From: an uncultured Flavobacteriaceae bacterium
GTDB lineage: Bacteria; Bacteroidota; Bacteroidia; Flavobacteriales; Flavobacteriaceae
DNA length: 64,000 nucleotides
Assembly (NCBI GenBank): GCA_947489085.1
Contig: CANLCJ010000004.1
Span: 1-64,000 of the forward strand
Reading direction: 5' to 3'
Shown: piece by piece, positions 37,914 through 46,504 of the stretch
Layout: every line of letters begins with the position of its first letter
Numbering within the stretch: position 1 is the stretch's first letter
Position numbers and translations under genes: made by a program
The notes under the pieces: generated by a model
Told to the model about the DNA's origin: nothing
Database searches by the model: none
The model's input: only the letters and a program-made list of their open reading frames with translations

Positions 37914-38252
37914 ATGAGTTATAAAATTAAAAGTAGAATATGGATAGAGTCTGAAAACAATGTGCTTTTGGGCGAAGGTCGCGTACAACTGCTTAAAGCC
38001 ATACACACCAATGGTTCTTTATCCAAAGCTGCTAAGTCGTTAAATATATCTTATAAGAAAGCATGGCAATTGTTAGACTCTGTAAACAAGTCGGCCAAAA
38101 AACCTGTAACCATTAATAGTGTGGGCGGCAAAGGTGGCGGTGGCGCACAATTAACTGCCTACGGCAAAGCTTTAGTAGAGGCTTTCGATGAAATTAACAA
38201 GAATTGCTGGCGCTTTTTAGACGAACAACTTAGCAGAATTGAGTTGCTTTAA
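37914..38252 (+). CDS. ModE-like winged-helix regulator (DNA-binding domain only)
   Basis: A 112-residue protein matching the N-terminal DNA-binding domain of ModE: LLEAI-type helix, LSKAAKSLNISYKKAWQLLD, and the glycine-rich GGKGGGGAQLT wing, then a C-terminal dimerisation helix. It lacks the molybdate-binding TOBE domains of full ModE, so molybdate sensing would need another partner. It lies 12 bases after moeA. Confidence 0.88.
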   Translation: MSYKIKSRIWIESENNVLLGEGRVQLLKAIHTNGSLSKAAKSLNISYKKAWQLLDSVNKSAKKPVTINSVGGKGGGGAQLTAYGKALVEAFDEINKNCWRFLDEQLSRIELL

Positions 38253-38326
38253 TTTTATAAAACGCTATATAAATACCAAAATTTAAAAACAAATACACCA
38301 AAACCACAACCATTTGCAGATATAAA

Positions 38327-39067
38327 ATGTTACACACAGCTCACATATCTATTTTTTTAATTATTCTGCCCCTAGTGTCTTTTCTGTATGCAAGTGTAGG
38401 CCATGGTGGTGCTAGTGGGTATTTGGCACTTATGGCATTATTTTCCTTTGCGCCAGAAACTATGAAGCCCACTGCCCTACTACTTAATTTGTTTGTAGCT
38501 GGTATAGCGTTTTATTACTATTACAAAGCTGGGCATTTTAATAAAAAGTTGTTTCTATCTTTTGCTGTAACCTCCATACCACTAGCATTTTTAGGTGGAA
38601 CATTAGAAATTAACGCCGCTCTGTATAAAAAGATTTTAGCCCTTTTGCTCATTTTTGCTATACTTAAAATGCTTAATGTATTTGGTAAAGAAAGCTCCAA
38701 AACTATAATTATTAAGGCATGGCAAGGTGTACTTGTTGGCGGCATTATTGGTTTTTTTTCTGGGCTTATAGGTATAGGAGGTGGTATTATTTTAACTCCT
38801 GTTATTCTATTATTACATTGGGGCAACATGAAAGAAGCCGCAGCAGTATCTGCATTATTTATATGGGTAAACTCAGCAGCAGGACTCATGGGGCAAATAT
38901 CTAGTGGTGTAACCTTAGAAAGTGCCTCTTTTATATTAGTTGGAGTTGCTTTAATTGGTGGGTTTTTAGGAGGCTACTACGGAAGTAAAAAAATAAATAA
39001 CAAACAACTGCGCTATATTTTATCGTTTGTATTGCTAATAGCCTGTGCAAAATTAATATGGACTTAA
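38327..39067 (+). CDS. TSUP/TauE-family anion permease
   Basis: A 246-residue inner-membrane protein with about eight helices and the TSUP signature glycine repeats (YASVGHGGASGYLALMAL near the N-terminus, FFSGLIGIGGGIILTPV in the second half). TSUP proteins move sulfite, sulfoacetate and related anions. Placement inside a Moco operon, directly before mobA (1-base gap), suggests transport of sulfite or of the molybdate oxyanion; this is inference. Confidence 0.9.
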   Translation: MLHTAHISIFLIILPLVSFLYASVGHGGASGYLALMALFSFAPETMKPTALLLNLFVAGIAFYYYYKAGHFNKKLFLSFAVTSIPLAFLGGTLEINAALYKKILALLLIFAILKMLNVFGKESSKTIIIKAWQGVLVGGIIGFFSGLIGIGGGIILTPVILLLHWGNMKEAAAVSALFIWVNSAAGLMGQISSGVTLESASFILVGVALIGGFLGGYYGSKKINNKQLRYILSFVLLIACAKLIWT

Positions 39068-39068
39068 A

Positions 39069-39653
39069 ATGATAGATAAAAAACACATTACGGGCATTAT
39101 TTTGGCTGGTGGTAAAAGCTCCAGAATGGGTACAGATAAGGGGTTTTTAAAACTTAATGGCAAAACATTTGTGCAACACAGCATAGATGCTTTAACGCCT
39201 TTGGTTTCTAAAATTATTATTGTGTCAGACCATGAAAAATACGACAGTTTAGGCTACCAGCGCATAACAGATACTGTTAAAAATGCAGGCCCTGTTTCTG
39301 GTATTTTGTCTGGTCTCGAAGCCTCTAAAACCAATTATAATTTTATTTTAAGTTGCGATATACCCTTGATAACCACAGCTGTTTTAAAACAACTTTTAAG
39401 TGCTTACAGCCCAGACAAAACTATAATTCAGGCAGAAAGTAGTGGAAAATCTATGCCGCTAATTGCATTTTACAAAACGCAAGTAAAACAGGTATTTAAG
39501 CACTATCTAGAACAAAACGAGCGCAGACTAAGAGTTGTTGTAAAAGCATGCCAGTTTAAAACAGTACCGTTAAACGACAACCAAAAAACAGCAACACTAA
39601 ATATTAACACTAAAGAAGAATTAAAACATATAAAAGATGCATATCAAAATTAA
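39069..39653 (+). CDS. mobA: Molybdenum cofactor guanylyltransferase
   Basis: A 194-residue nucleotidyltransferase that attaches GMP to molybdenum cofactor to make the bis-MGD form used by DMSO-reductase-family enzymes such as nitrate reductases. The N-terminal ILAGGKSSRMGTDKGFLKL is diagnostic, with LSCDIPLI as the metal-binding segment. Its presence implies at least one bis-MGD enzyme elsewhere in the genome. It overlaps moaD by 17 bases. Confidence 0.93.
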   Translation: MIDKKHITGIILAGGKSSRMGTDKGFLKLNGKTFVQHSIDALTPLVSKIIIVSDHEKYDSLGYQRITDTVKNAGPVSGILSGLEASKTNYNFILSCDIPLITTAVLKQLLSAYSPDKTIIQAESSGKSMPLIAFYKTQVKQVFKHYLEQNERRLRVVVKACQFKTVPLNDNQKTATLNINTKEELKHIKDAYQN

Positions 39654-39870
39654 ATACTTTGGTCAAATCGCTGAAATTACGAATACTTTTGAGGAACAGC
39701 TTGATGTTAAAGACGCTGTTATTTCTGATGTGCTAGAACTGCTTTATTCTAAATACAAAGGCCTGAAACAACAAGATTTTAAAGTCGCTCTAAATAAAAA
39801 GTTAGTGGCATTAAAAACGCCTTTAGCAGAAGGAGAAATTGCATTACTACCACCATTTTCTGGCGGATGA
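39637..39870 (+). CDS. moaD: Molybdopterin synthase small subunit
   Basis: A 77-residue ubiquitin-like sulfur carrier ending in the required double glycine (LLPPFSGG). It delivers sulfur from its C-terminal thiocarboxylate to precursor Z with MoaE. The start overlaps the end of mobA, and moaE follows after 50 bases. Confidence 0.93.
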   Translation: MHIKIKYFGQIAEITNTFEEQLDVKDAVISDVLELLYSKYKGLKQQDFKVALNKKLVALKTPLAEGEIALLPPFSGG

Positions 39871-39920
39871 TAACTTTAAAACATAAATAACCTAATAATT
39901 CTCAACATAAAACACATAAA

Positions 39921-40364
39921 ATGTCTAATAAAAAACCAAAAAACGTATTCCAAGATGGTGCTATAAGCTCCGATTTTATAGGGAACTCTATATATAAGCA
40001 CCAAACTAAAACTAGCATAGGTGCGCATAATATTTTTTTAGGGCAAGTTCGTGCAGACGAAATTGAGGGTAAAACCGTTTCTGCTATAGAATATACGGCT
40101 TACGAAGCTATGGCAAACCAAAAATTTCACGAGATTAGAGAAGCTGCTTTCGAAAAATTCGAGTTAACCTGTATGCATATTTACCACAGCTTAGGAACCG
40201 TTAAAGTAGGCGAAATCTGCTTGTTTGTATTTGTATCCTCGCCAAGACGTAAAGTTGTTTTCGAAGCTTTAGAATTTATTGTTGAAGCCATTAAAGCAGA
40301 CGTTCCTGTTTTTGGAAAAGAACTTTTTGAAGACGATACACACCAATGGAAAGTTAACAGTTAA
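39921..40364 (+). CDS. moaE: Molybdopterin synthase large subunit
   Basis: A 147-residue MoaE: GAHNIFLGQVRADE, IEYTAYEAMANQ, the HSLGTVKVGEICLFVFVSSPRR block and the catalytic lysines in AIKADVPVFGKELFED. It binds MoaD and converts precursor Z to molybdopterin. Confidence 0.94.
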   Translation: MSNKKPKNVFQDGAISSDFIGNSIYKHQTKTSIGAHNIFLGQVRADEIEGKTVSAIEYTAYEAMANQKFHEIREAAFEKFELTCMHIYHSLGTVKVGEICLFVFVSSPRRKVVFEALEFIVEAIKADVPVFGKELFEDDTHQWKVNS

Positions 40365-40414
40365 ATTGTTTTCTGTTGAATTGTTGAATTGTAATTTTTT
40401 AATTAAAATACCTT

Positions 40415-40769
40415 ATGGCTTATATATTTTCTTTTAAAAAATTAAATATTTGGATAGATGTTAAAACCCTAGTTAAACATGTTTATTTAGTCACTAAAGG
40501 TTTTCCAAACGAGGAAAAAATTGGTTTAACAAGTCAATTAAGGAGCGCATTAGTATCGTAGCTTCTAATACCGTAGAAGGCACTTCCAGAAAAACAACTA
40601 AGGACAGACCAAACACATTTTACAACAACAGCATTTAGCTCACTAATGCGAAGTTTTAAATCAAATTATAACAGCTAAAGAATTAGAATTTATTGACGGT
40701 ACTAACTATAAAACCCTTCGAAGAGACATCGAGAAAATAGCAGTTAAGCTAAATGTATTGCGAAAATAG
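40415..40769 (+). pseudogene. Decayed four-helix bundle (23S rRNA-IVS-type) protein gene
   Basis: Reading from the ATG at 40415, the first 50 codons match the four-helix bundle family: FSFKKLNIW, VYLVTKGFPNEEKIGLTSQLR, then a stop just after SALVS. After a frame change the family continues with IASNTVEG and TSRKTTKD, and again at the end with ITAKELEFIDGTNYKTL and a final DIEKIAVKLN. At least two frameshifts break it. These genes are common as inserts in 23S rRNA genes and as stray elements in Bacteroidetes; here one has decayed inside the moa operon. Confidence 0.8.
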
Positions 40770-40884
40770 CAGTTAAGTAAATAAATCATTCTATATCATA
40801 AATACTTAAACGATTACACAAATAAACAATTAGATAGTTGCACAGTTCAATACTAAAAATATAATACCAAACAAAGCATAAAAG

Positions 40885-41805
40885 ATGGTAGACATAACAC
40901 ACAAAAATACCACCCTAAGAACGGCAGTTGCCCAAGCTGTACTTAAAGTAAGTAAACCTGAAACTATAATAGCCATTAAAAACGACACAGTACCAAAAGG
41001 TAACGTATTAGCTATGAGCAAAGCTGCAGGACTTTTAGGTGTTAAACGCACGCCAGATATTTTACCAGATTGCCACCCCTTACCTATAGAGTTTACGGGT
41101 ATAGAATACAAAATTGAAGGCTTAGAAATTACTATACTTTTTACTGTAAAAACTATTTATAAAACTGGTGTAGAGGTTGAAGCAATGCATGGCGCCAGTG
41201 TTGTGGCTCTTAATATGTACGATATGCTAAAACCAATAGATAAAGGCATAGAAATTCACGCCATAAAACTACTGAGCAAAAAGGGAGGAAAATCAGATTA
41301 TAGCGATAAATTTAGAAGAGATTTAACTGCTGCTGTGGTCGTTTGCAGCGACACTATATCGGCAGGCCATAAAGAAGATAGAGCTGGTAAAGCCATTATT
41401 AAAAAATTAGAAAGTTGCAATGTAAAAATTTCTGAATATGTTATTATACCTGATGAAACTGAGGACATCCAACAAAAAGCAAAATACCATGCTAATAACG
41501 GTGTAGACATGGTTATTTACACAGGCGGCACTGGGCTTTCTCCCAGAGATGTTACGCCAGAGGCATTGCTGCCCATACTAGATCGGCGTATTCCTGGCAT
41601 AGAAGAAACCATTCGTTCTTACGGACAACAACGCATGTCTTTCGCTATGTTATCACGAAGCGTTGCTGGAGTAATAGGCAATACTTTAGTGTTAGCCCTA
41701 CCAGGCTCTACAAATGGTGCAAAAGAATCTATGGATGCTGTTTTCCCTGCAGTATTGCATAGTTTTAGAATTTTAAAGGGTGCAAGGCACGATGGAGACC
41801 AGTAA
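40885..41805 (+). CDS. moaCB: Bifunctional MoaC/MoaB (MogA-type) protein
   Basis: A 306-residue fusion. Residues 1-145 are MoaC (LPDCHPLPI, GVEVEAMHGASVVALNMYDMLK), which makes precursor Z with MoaA. Residues about 150-300 are a MoaB/MogA-type molybdopterin adenylyltransferase (YTGGTGLSPRDVTPEA, LPGSTNGAKESMDAV). The fusion is known in Bacteroidetes. The first catalytic lysine region of MoaC and the GTGLS motif of MogA are both intact. Confidence 0.93.
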   Translation: MVDITHKNTTLRTAVAQAVLKVSKPETIIAIKNDTVPKGNVLAMSKAAGLLGVKRTPDILPDCHPLPIEFTGIEYKIEGLEITILFTVKTIYKTGVEVEAMHGASVVALNMYDMLKPIDKGIEIHAIKLLSKKGGKSDYSDKFRRDLTAAVVVCSDTISAGHKEDRAGKAIIKKLESCNVKISEYVIIPDETEDIQQKAKYHANNGVDMVIYTGGTGLSPRDVTPEALLPILDRRIPGIEETIRSYGQQRMSFAMLSRSVAGVIGNTLVLALPGSTNGAKESMDAVFPAVLHSFRILKGARHDGDQ

Positions 41806-42044
41806 CTATTTATTGGTTTAACGTAAATAATGCGTTGCAACACCGCCATGAGGGTTTCAAATGCCATTAATACTACTGTTTTCTTAATTTCAGTGTAGTT
41901 TTCACTAAAGTTAAATTAAAAAATACAACATGTTACTAGTGTATGGAACAGTTGAAAATCGGAATAGAGTACTAATAAAAAATTGAAATTTAGCCACTGT
42001 AGTTATAAAACACATCTAATTGCACAAAAGAAAATGTATAAATT

Positions 42045-43052
42045 ATGAAAGAGACAAAACATATACTAAACGACACCCACGGAAGGGCTCATGCTTATTT
42101 ACGCATTTCTTTAATAGAACGCTGCAATTTACGTTGTACATATTGCATGCCGGAGGAAGGTGTAAAATTATCGCCAAAAAGCCATTTAATGACCTATGAA
42201 GAAATATATACCATAGCTAAAACATTTGTAGATCATGGTGTTACTAAAATTAGACTTACGGGTGGCGAACCCTTAATTAGAAAAGACTTTCCTGTTATTT
42301 TAGAGCGTCTTGCTACGCTTCCTGTAGAACTGTCTATTACCTCTAATGCCGTTATTATAGATAAGTTTATAGATGTACTAAAAGCCAATAACGTAAACAG
42401 CATAAATGTAAGTTTAGACGCTTTAGATGCCTCAAAATTTAAACACATCACTAGGCGTCACGAATTTAAAAAAGTGTACGATAATATTTTTCTTTTGATT
42501 AAAAATGGATTTAAAGTAAAAGTAAATGTGGTACTTATTAAAGGCTTTAATGACAATGAAATCATAGACTTTATAAACTTTACTAAAGACTTGCCCATAA
42601 ATGTCCGTTTTATTGAGTTTATGCCCTTCGATGGCAATAAATGGGATATGAGTAAAATGGTATCCTATGCTGAAATTATGGAATACGTACACAGTACTTT
42701 TCCAAAAGAGCATGTAATTCGATTACAAGACGCCCCCAACGACACGTCTAAAAATTATACTATTACAGGTTATAAAGGCAGCTTTGCCATTATCAGTTCG
42801 GTAACAAACCCTTTTTGTGATTCCTGCAACAGGCTTCGCTTAACGGCCAACGGCCAACTTAAAAATTGCTTATTTTCTTCAACAGAATCAGACTTGTTAA
42901 CAACACTTCGAAAAAATGAACCAATAGCACCTGTTATAGAGCGCGCTGTACGAGCAAAATTTAAAGTAAGGGGCGGCATGGATACATTAGAAAAACTTGA
43001 AAAACCACAATTACACACAAAAAACAGAAGTATGATAACTATTGGAGGGTAA
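42045..43052 (+). CDS. moaA: GTP 3',8-cyclase
   Basis: A 335-residue radical SAM enzyme, the first step from GTP to precursor Z. The radical SAM cysteines are C27, C31 and C34 (CNLRCTYC), followed by RLTGGEPLIRKD. The second cluster cysteines lie in FCDSCNRLRLTANGQLKNCLF. It ends in the conserved double glycine (MITIGG). It closes the Moco gene set, 239 bases after moaCB. Confidence 0.96.
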   Translation: MKETKHILNDTHGRAHAYLRISLIERCNLRCTYCMPEEGVKLSPKSHLMTYEEIYTIAKTFVDHGVTKIRLTGGEPLIRKDFPVILERLATLPVELSITSNAVIIDKFIDVLKANNVNSINVSLDALDASKFKHITRRHEFKKVYDNIFLLIKNGFKVKVNVVLIKGFNDNEIIDFINFTKDLPINVRFIEFMPFDGNKWDMSKMVSYAEIMEYVHSTFPKEHVIRLQDAPNDTSKNYTITGYKGSFAIISSVTNPFCDSCNRLRLTANGQLKNCLFSSTESDLLTTLRKNEPIAPVIERAVRAKFKVRGGMDTLEKLEKPQLHTKNRSMITIGG

Positions 43053-43372
43053 AATTTCTAGACTTCAGCTTTAATCAAAATAAGGCGTTTAAAAACCAAA
43101 TAACTCGTTCACTATCAAATCCAAAGAAAAGTTATTTTGGGAATCAGCCTGATTCTTAAAAACAGAAGTTAGATTAATTTATTTTTTATCAATTTAAATA
43201 CTACCATAGCACATAACTCCTTTAATACTGCACACATAAGGTTACTTACACCGTAGTCTATATTATAAACTGATCGTTTTTATTTTATAACATAACAGCT
43301 TAACTAAAAAAATGCAACAAAGATTTTCGTTTTTTTAATTAGTATTTCTGAAATCTTAAAAAATAATACCAT
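43053..43372. other. Non-coding stretch between moaA and an IS remnant
   Basis: This 320-base AT-rich gap has no gene, clear terminator or repeat that I can see. It marks the passage from the core metabolic block to the T6SS effector island. Confidence 0.45.
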
Positions 43373-43834
43373 TTAGACTTTAAAAATACTGTAATAAGCC
43401 TTTATGTAGCATTCATAAGCTGTTATCGATTTTACGATTTCACCTTCAATTTTGTCAATAAGTTGCTCCATTTTCTATTCTAATGCTTCCAATGGATCAT
43501 ATATTTTCTTAGCCATTCTTTTTTTCATCAACTGCCACACTTTTTCTGCTGGATTTAACTCAGGGCAATAAGGAGGTGTATTTAGTAATACTGTATTCGT
43601 TGGTAGTTCTACATCTTTTGTATAATGAAAGGCAGCCTTATCTACAACCCCTATTTTAAGCTCTTTAGGCTTTTCTTTACTGAAATTTTCTAAGTATTTT
43701 ATGAATAATTCTTTACAGACCCCATTGGTAGTCATACAAAAACTCTCGCCAGTAATTAGAGAGAAACTTCCCCATAACCATTTGTACTGATAGCCATGTT
43801 TATAATTACTAATATCTGTTATCAATAACATCAC
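43373..43834 (-). pseudogene. IS630-family transposase remnant
   Basis: This is the DDE half of an IS630-type transposase. It holds SNYKHGYQYKWLWGSF, then a long alpha/beta stretch with VVDKAAFHYTKDVELP, and PYCPELNPAEKVWQLMKKRM, the DDE_3 block ending the catalytic core. The N-terminal helix-turn-helix half is gone, a stop lies five codons upstream of the first ATG, and a TAG at 43475-43477 interrupts the frame, which then continues for 33 more codons to 43373. It is a dead fragment. I could not find its terminal repeats. Confidence 0.85.
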
Positions 43835-44069
43835 AGTAATTAACTATGTATGCTATTATATTTTATTAGGAAGTATTTCGTCGAAAAAATTTTGCAATAC
43901 TAAAAAATAAACTTACACTTGTATTATAATTAGCGATTGGGTATCCTTTTTTTCTTTCGAGAATTGTTGATAGAATTCTTCAGATTTACTGTTAGTATCT
44001 AGCAGTATCAGAAAAAAATTACCTAGCGTTTAAAATCAATATTTTATTAATTTTCAAAAATTTTAAACC

Positions 44070-44468
44070 ATGGGTTCATTTAGAGCTAGCCTTGCTTTAG
44101 GAGGCAAAGATTACGACGTATTATACACAGAATACGCATTTAGCAGAGACACAGACAAAAAAGGAAAAGTATCCTCTAATGTTTACGGAGGGCGTGTAAC
44201 TATCGAGGTAGAATCTACAGAAGACACCTCTATTGTAGAGGCGATGTTAAACTCACAATTTAAGCCCGTAGAAGGCGAGATTACCTTTAAGAAAACCAAC
44301 GAAGATGCATCTTTAAAATCGCTTAAATTTAAAAATGCCTATGTGGTCTATTTTAAAGAAGTATTAGATGTTAATGGCGAAACACCAATGTCTTTACGTT
44401 TTACAGTATCTGCAGAGCAAATCGAAATAGGCAATGCATCTATAGATAACCGCTGGCCTTCGGCTTAA
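44070..44468 (+). CDS. tssD: T6SS tube protein TssD (Hcp), Bacteroidetes type
   Basis: A 132-residue TssD of the Bacteroidetes (T6SSiii) type: MGSFRASLALGGKDYDVL, YAFSRDTDKKGKVSSNVYGG, and SLRFTVSAEQIEIGNAS near the end. Hexameric rings of it stack into the tube that is fired into neighbouring cells, and it may carry small effectors. It is followed by a very strong terminator and then vgrG. No sheath or baseplate genes are in the window, so the apparatus must be encoded elsewhere. Confidence 0.93.
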   Translation: MGSFRASLALGGKDYDVLYTEYAFSRDTDKKGKVSSNVYGGRVTIEVESTEDTSIVEAMLNSQFKPVEGEITFKKTNEDASLKSLKFKNAYVVYFKEVLDVNGETPMSLRFTVSAEQIEIGNASIDNRWPSA

Positions 44469-44573
44469 TAAGCTGTTAAAAACACTTATAATGTTAGAGT
44501 TAATAAATGAAATACAGAACGTATAAATTAATTTTAAATTAGTTATAAGTACACCATGCAAAATGGTACAAGT

Positions 44574-44620
44574 AAAGCGGTTATTAAAAGCAACATATTG
44601 TTTTTAATAACCGCTTTTTT
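44574..44620 (+). terminator. Very strong terminator after tssD
   Basis: A perfect 16-bp stem (44574-44589 with 44602-44617, 12-nt loop) runs into T residues to 44620. It separates the tube gene, usually needed in large amounts, from vgrG, so vgrG and the effectors must have a separate promoter in the remaining 54 bases or rely on read-through. Confidence 0.93.
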
Positions 44621-44674
44621 GGCTTTTAGAAGCCCAAAAGCCCCCTCTCAATATAAAACTATTAACACCACACT

Positions 44675-46492
44675 ATGGAATACAACACACAAATAGCCAT
44701 AAACGGAAAGCGTATCGCTTTTGAGCGTATAACCCTTAACCAAAAGCTTAACGAGCACCACAATTTCGAAGTACATATAGACCACGACACTATCGAAGAA
44801 TGGGGCAGCCATACCATAGAAAACTCTAAAGCCTGGCTAGGCACCTCCATAGTAATTACCTTTAATGAGACCGAGTTTTTAGGCGTAATTACCAATGTAA
44901 AGCTAGAACACCAAGGCTTTCACCACCAAGGTTATGTAGTGGTATCAGGCTACTCCAAAACCATACTATTAGAACAAGGCTTACATACCACCTCTTGGTA
45001 CGAGAAAAGCCTAGAAGGTATTGTGCGCGATGTTATAGACACGGTAAACCTAGAAACCCAATTACAAAGCGACCATAAAGGGCTAATACCTTACCAAGCC
45101 CAATACGGAGAGAGCCATTTTACCTTTTTAAAACGTTTGGCTAAACAACACAACCAGTGGTTGTACTGGGACGGCATAAAACTACACTTTGGCAAGCCTT
45201 TGTTAGAAAAGCCAATACAACTAGAATACGGCAAAGACATCGCCAACATAAGCATAGGTATAGATGCCAAAGCCAATACCTACAGCACGTATTCCTATAA
45301 TGCACTAGAAGATACCCTAAGCAATTCCAAAAGCAAAGCCAATGTACAAGGGCTTAACGAGCTAGGCATGCACGCTTTCGATACCTCCTTAGGCCTATTT
45401 CACCAAGTGCCAAATACCCACAACAACGCAAGAACCAGAGACAAAAGTGAGTTGGATGCCAATGTGGAAAAAAAACAAGCCGCAGCTGTAGCCAATTTAA
45501 ACACCCTAGAGGCCGATTGCAGTTGGCAAGGGCTTACGGTAGGCAGCGTCATAAAAGTAAGCTCTGCCAAATGGGATGGCAAAGACAAATTCGATATAAA
45601 AAACTATGGCGAATACCTCGTTACCGAGATACAACACCAAGCCACAAGAAGCACCACCTACAGCTGCCATTTTAAAGCCATACCCAGTGGGATAAAAGTA
45701 TGCCCAGAGCCAGAGGTAAGCTTGCCCCAAGCCCATGCCCAAATTGCAAAAGTAATAGACAATGAGGACCCCCAACAGAAAGGCCGTGTGCAAGTACAAT
45801 TCCAATGGATGCAATCTCACCAAAAAACCAACTGGATACGTGTAATGACTCCCGATGCAGGATCCAGCGAGCAGCACAGTACCAACAGAGGGCTAGTATT
45901 TATACCCGAGGTAGGCGACCAAGTAATGGTAGGCTTTCGCTACAGCGACCCCAACCGCCCCTTTGTAATGGGCAGCATGTTTCATGGGCAAAACGGCGCA
46001 GGCGGCAGTACAGAAAATACACAAAAAAGCATAATAACACGCTCAGGACACACCATAGCCTTTAACGATACCAATAAAGAAGAAAGCATAACCATAACCG
46101 ATAAGCACAACAACATTATTTTTATAGACACGGCAAACAAAAGCATAAAAATTTCTGCGCCCGAAACCATAGATATCGAAGCCAAGAACATAAACATGCG
46201 TGCAGAAGAAAAAATATATATGCAAGCCAATATTATGGAAACCCAGATAGGCGAAGATAAAATTTTGGGTGTTGGCAATAGTTTAGAAGTTACTGCCAAG
46301 AATAGCTATACTTTAACTACTACAGAACATAATGAAAACATAGAAGGGAGTAAAACAGTAGAAATACAAAATTCACTTTCAGTAAATGGATCTGATATTG
46401 AATTAATAGCAGGTAGTGGCGATATCAACATTAAAGGGCCTGGGTTAACAACGGTACAAGGAGGACAAGATGTTAAAGTTAGTAAAGGTTAA
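44675..46492 (+). CDS. vgrG: T6SS spike protein VgrG
   Basis: A 605-residue VgrG. The gp27-like part fills about residues 1-340 and the gp5-like OB domain about 345-440 (QIAKVIDNEDPQQKGRVQVQFQW, then GLVFIPEVGDQVMVGFRYSDPNRPF read in two blocks). A repetitive beta-helix needle follows to the end. The last 75 codons (from about 46260) change composition: the line 45721-45780 has 29 G+C of 60, the line 46801-46860 in the next gene 21 of 60. This suggests that the tip was exchanged with the downstream cassette. It forms an operon with the next genes (12-base gap). Confidence 0.94.
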   Translation: MEYNTQIAINGKRIAFERITLNQKLNEHHNFEVHIDHDTIEEWGSHTIENSKAWLGTSIVITFNETEFLGVITNVKLEHQGFHHQGYVVVSGYSKTILLEQGLHTTSWYEKSLEGIVRDVIDTVNLETQLQSDHKGLIPYQAQYGESHFTFLKRLAKQHNQWLYWDGIKLHFGKPLLEKPIQLEYGKDIANISIGIDAKANTYSTYSYNALEDTLSNSKSKANVQGLNELGMHAFDTSLGLFHQVPNTHNNARTRDKSELDANVEKKQAAAVANLNTLEADCSWQGLTVGSVIKVSSAKWDGKDKFDIKNYGEYLVTEIQHQATRSTTYSCHFKAIPSGIKVCPEPEVSLPQAHAQIAKVIDNEDPQQKGRVQVQFQWMQSHQKTNWIRVMTPDAGSSEQHSTNRGLVFIPEVGDQVMVGFRYSDPNRPFVMGSMFHGQNGAGGSTENTQKSIITRSGHTIAFNDTNKEESITITDKHNNIIFIDTANKSIKISAPETIDIEAKNINMRAEEKIYMQANIMETQIGEDKILGVGNSLEVTAKNSYTLTTTEHNENIEGSKTVEIQNSLSVNGSDIELIAGSGDINIKGPGLTTVQGGQDVKVSKG

Positions 46493-46504
46493 TAATTTTA
46501 TAGC

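Noticed and set aside
42432-42713. Leftward frame of 93 codons inside moaA
   Set aside because: It lies antisense to the conserved radical SAM enzyme and its composition is that of reversed moaA codons.
45506-45877. Hydrophobic leftward frame of 123 codons inside vgrG
   Set aside because: VgrG conservation on the other strand is decisive. The apparent membrane protein comes from reading G+C-rich codons in reverse.
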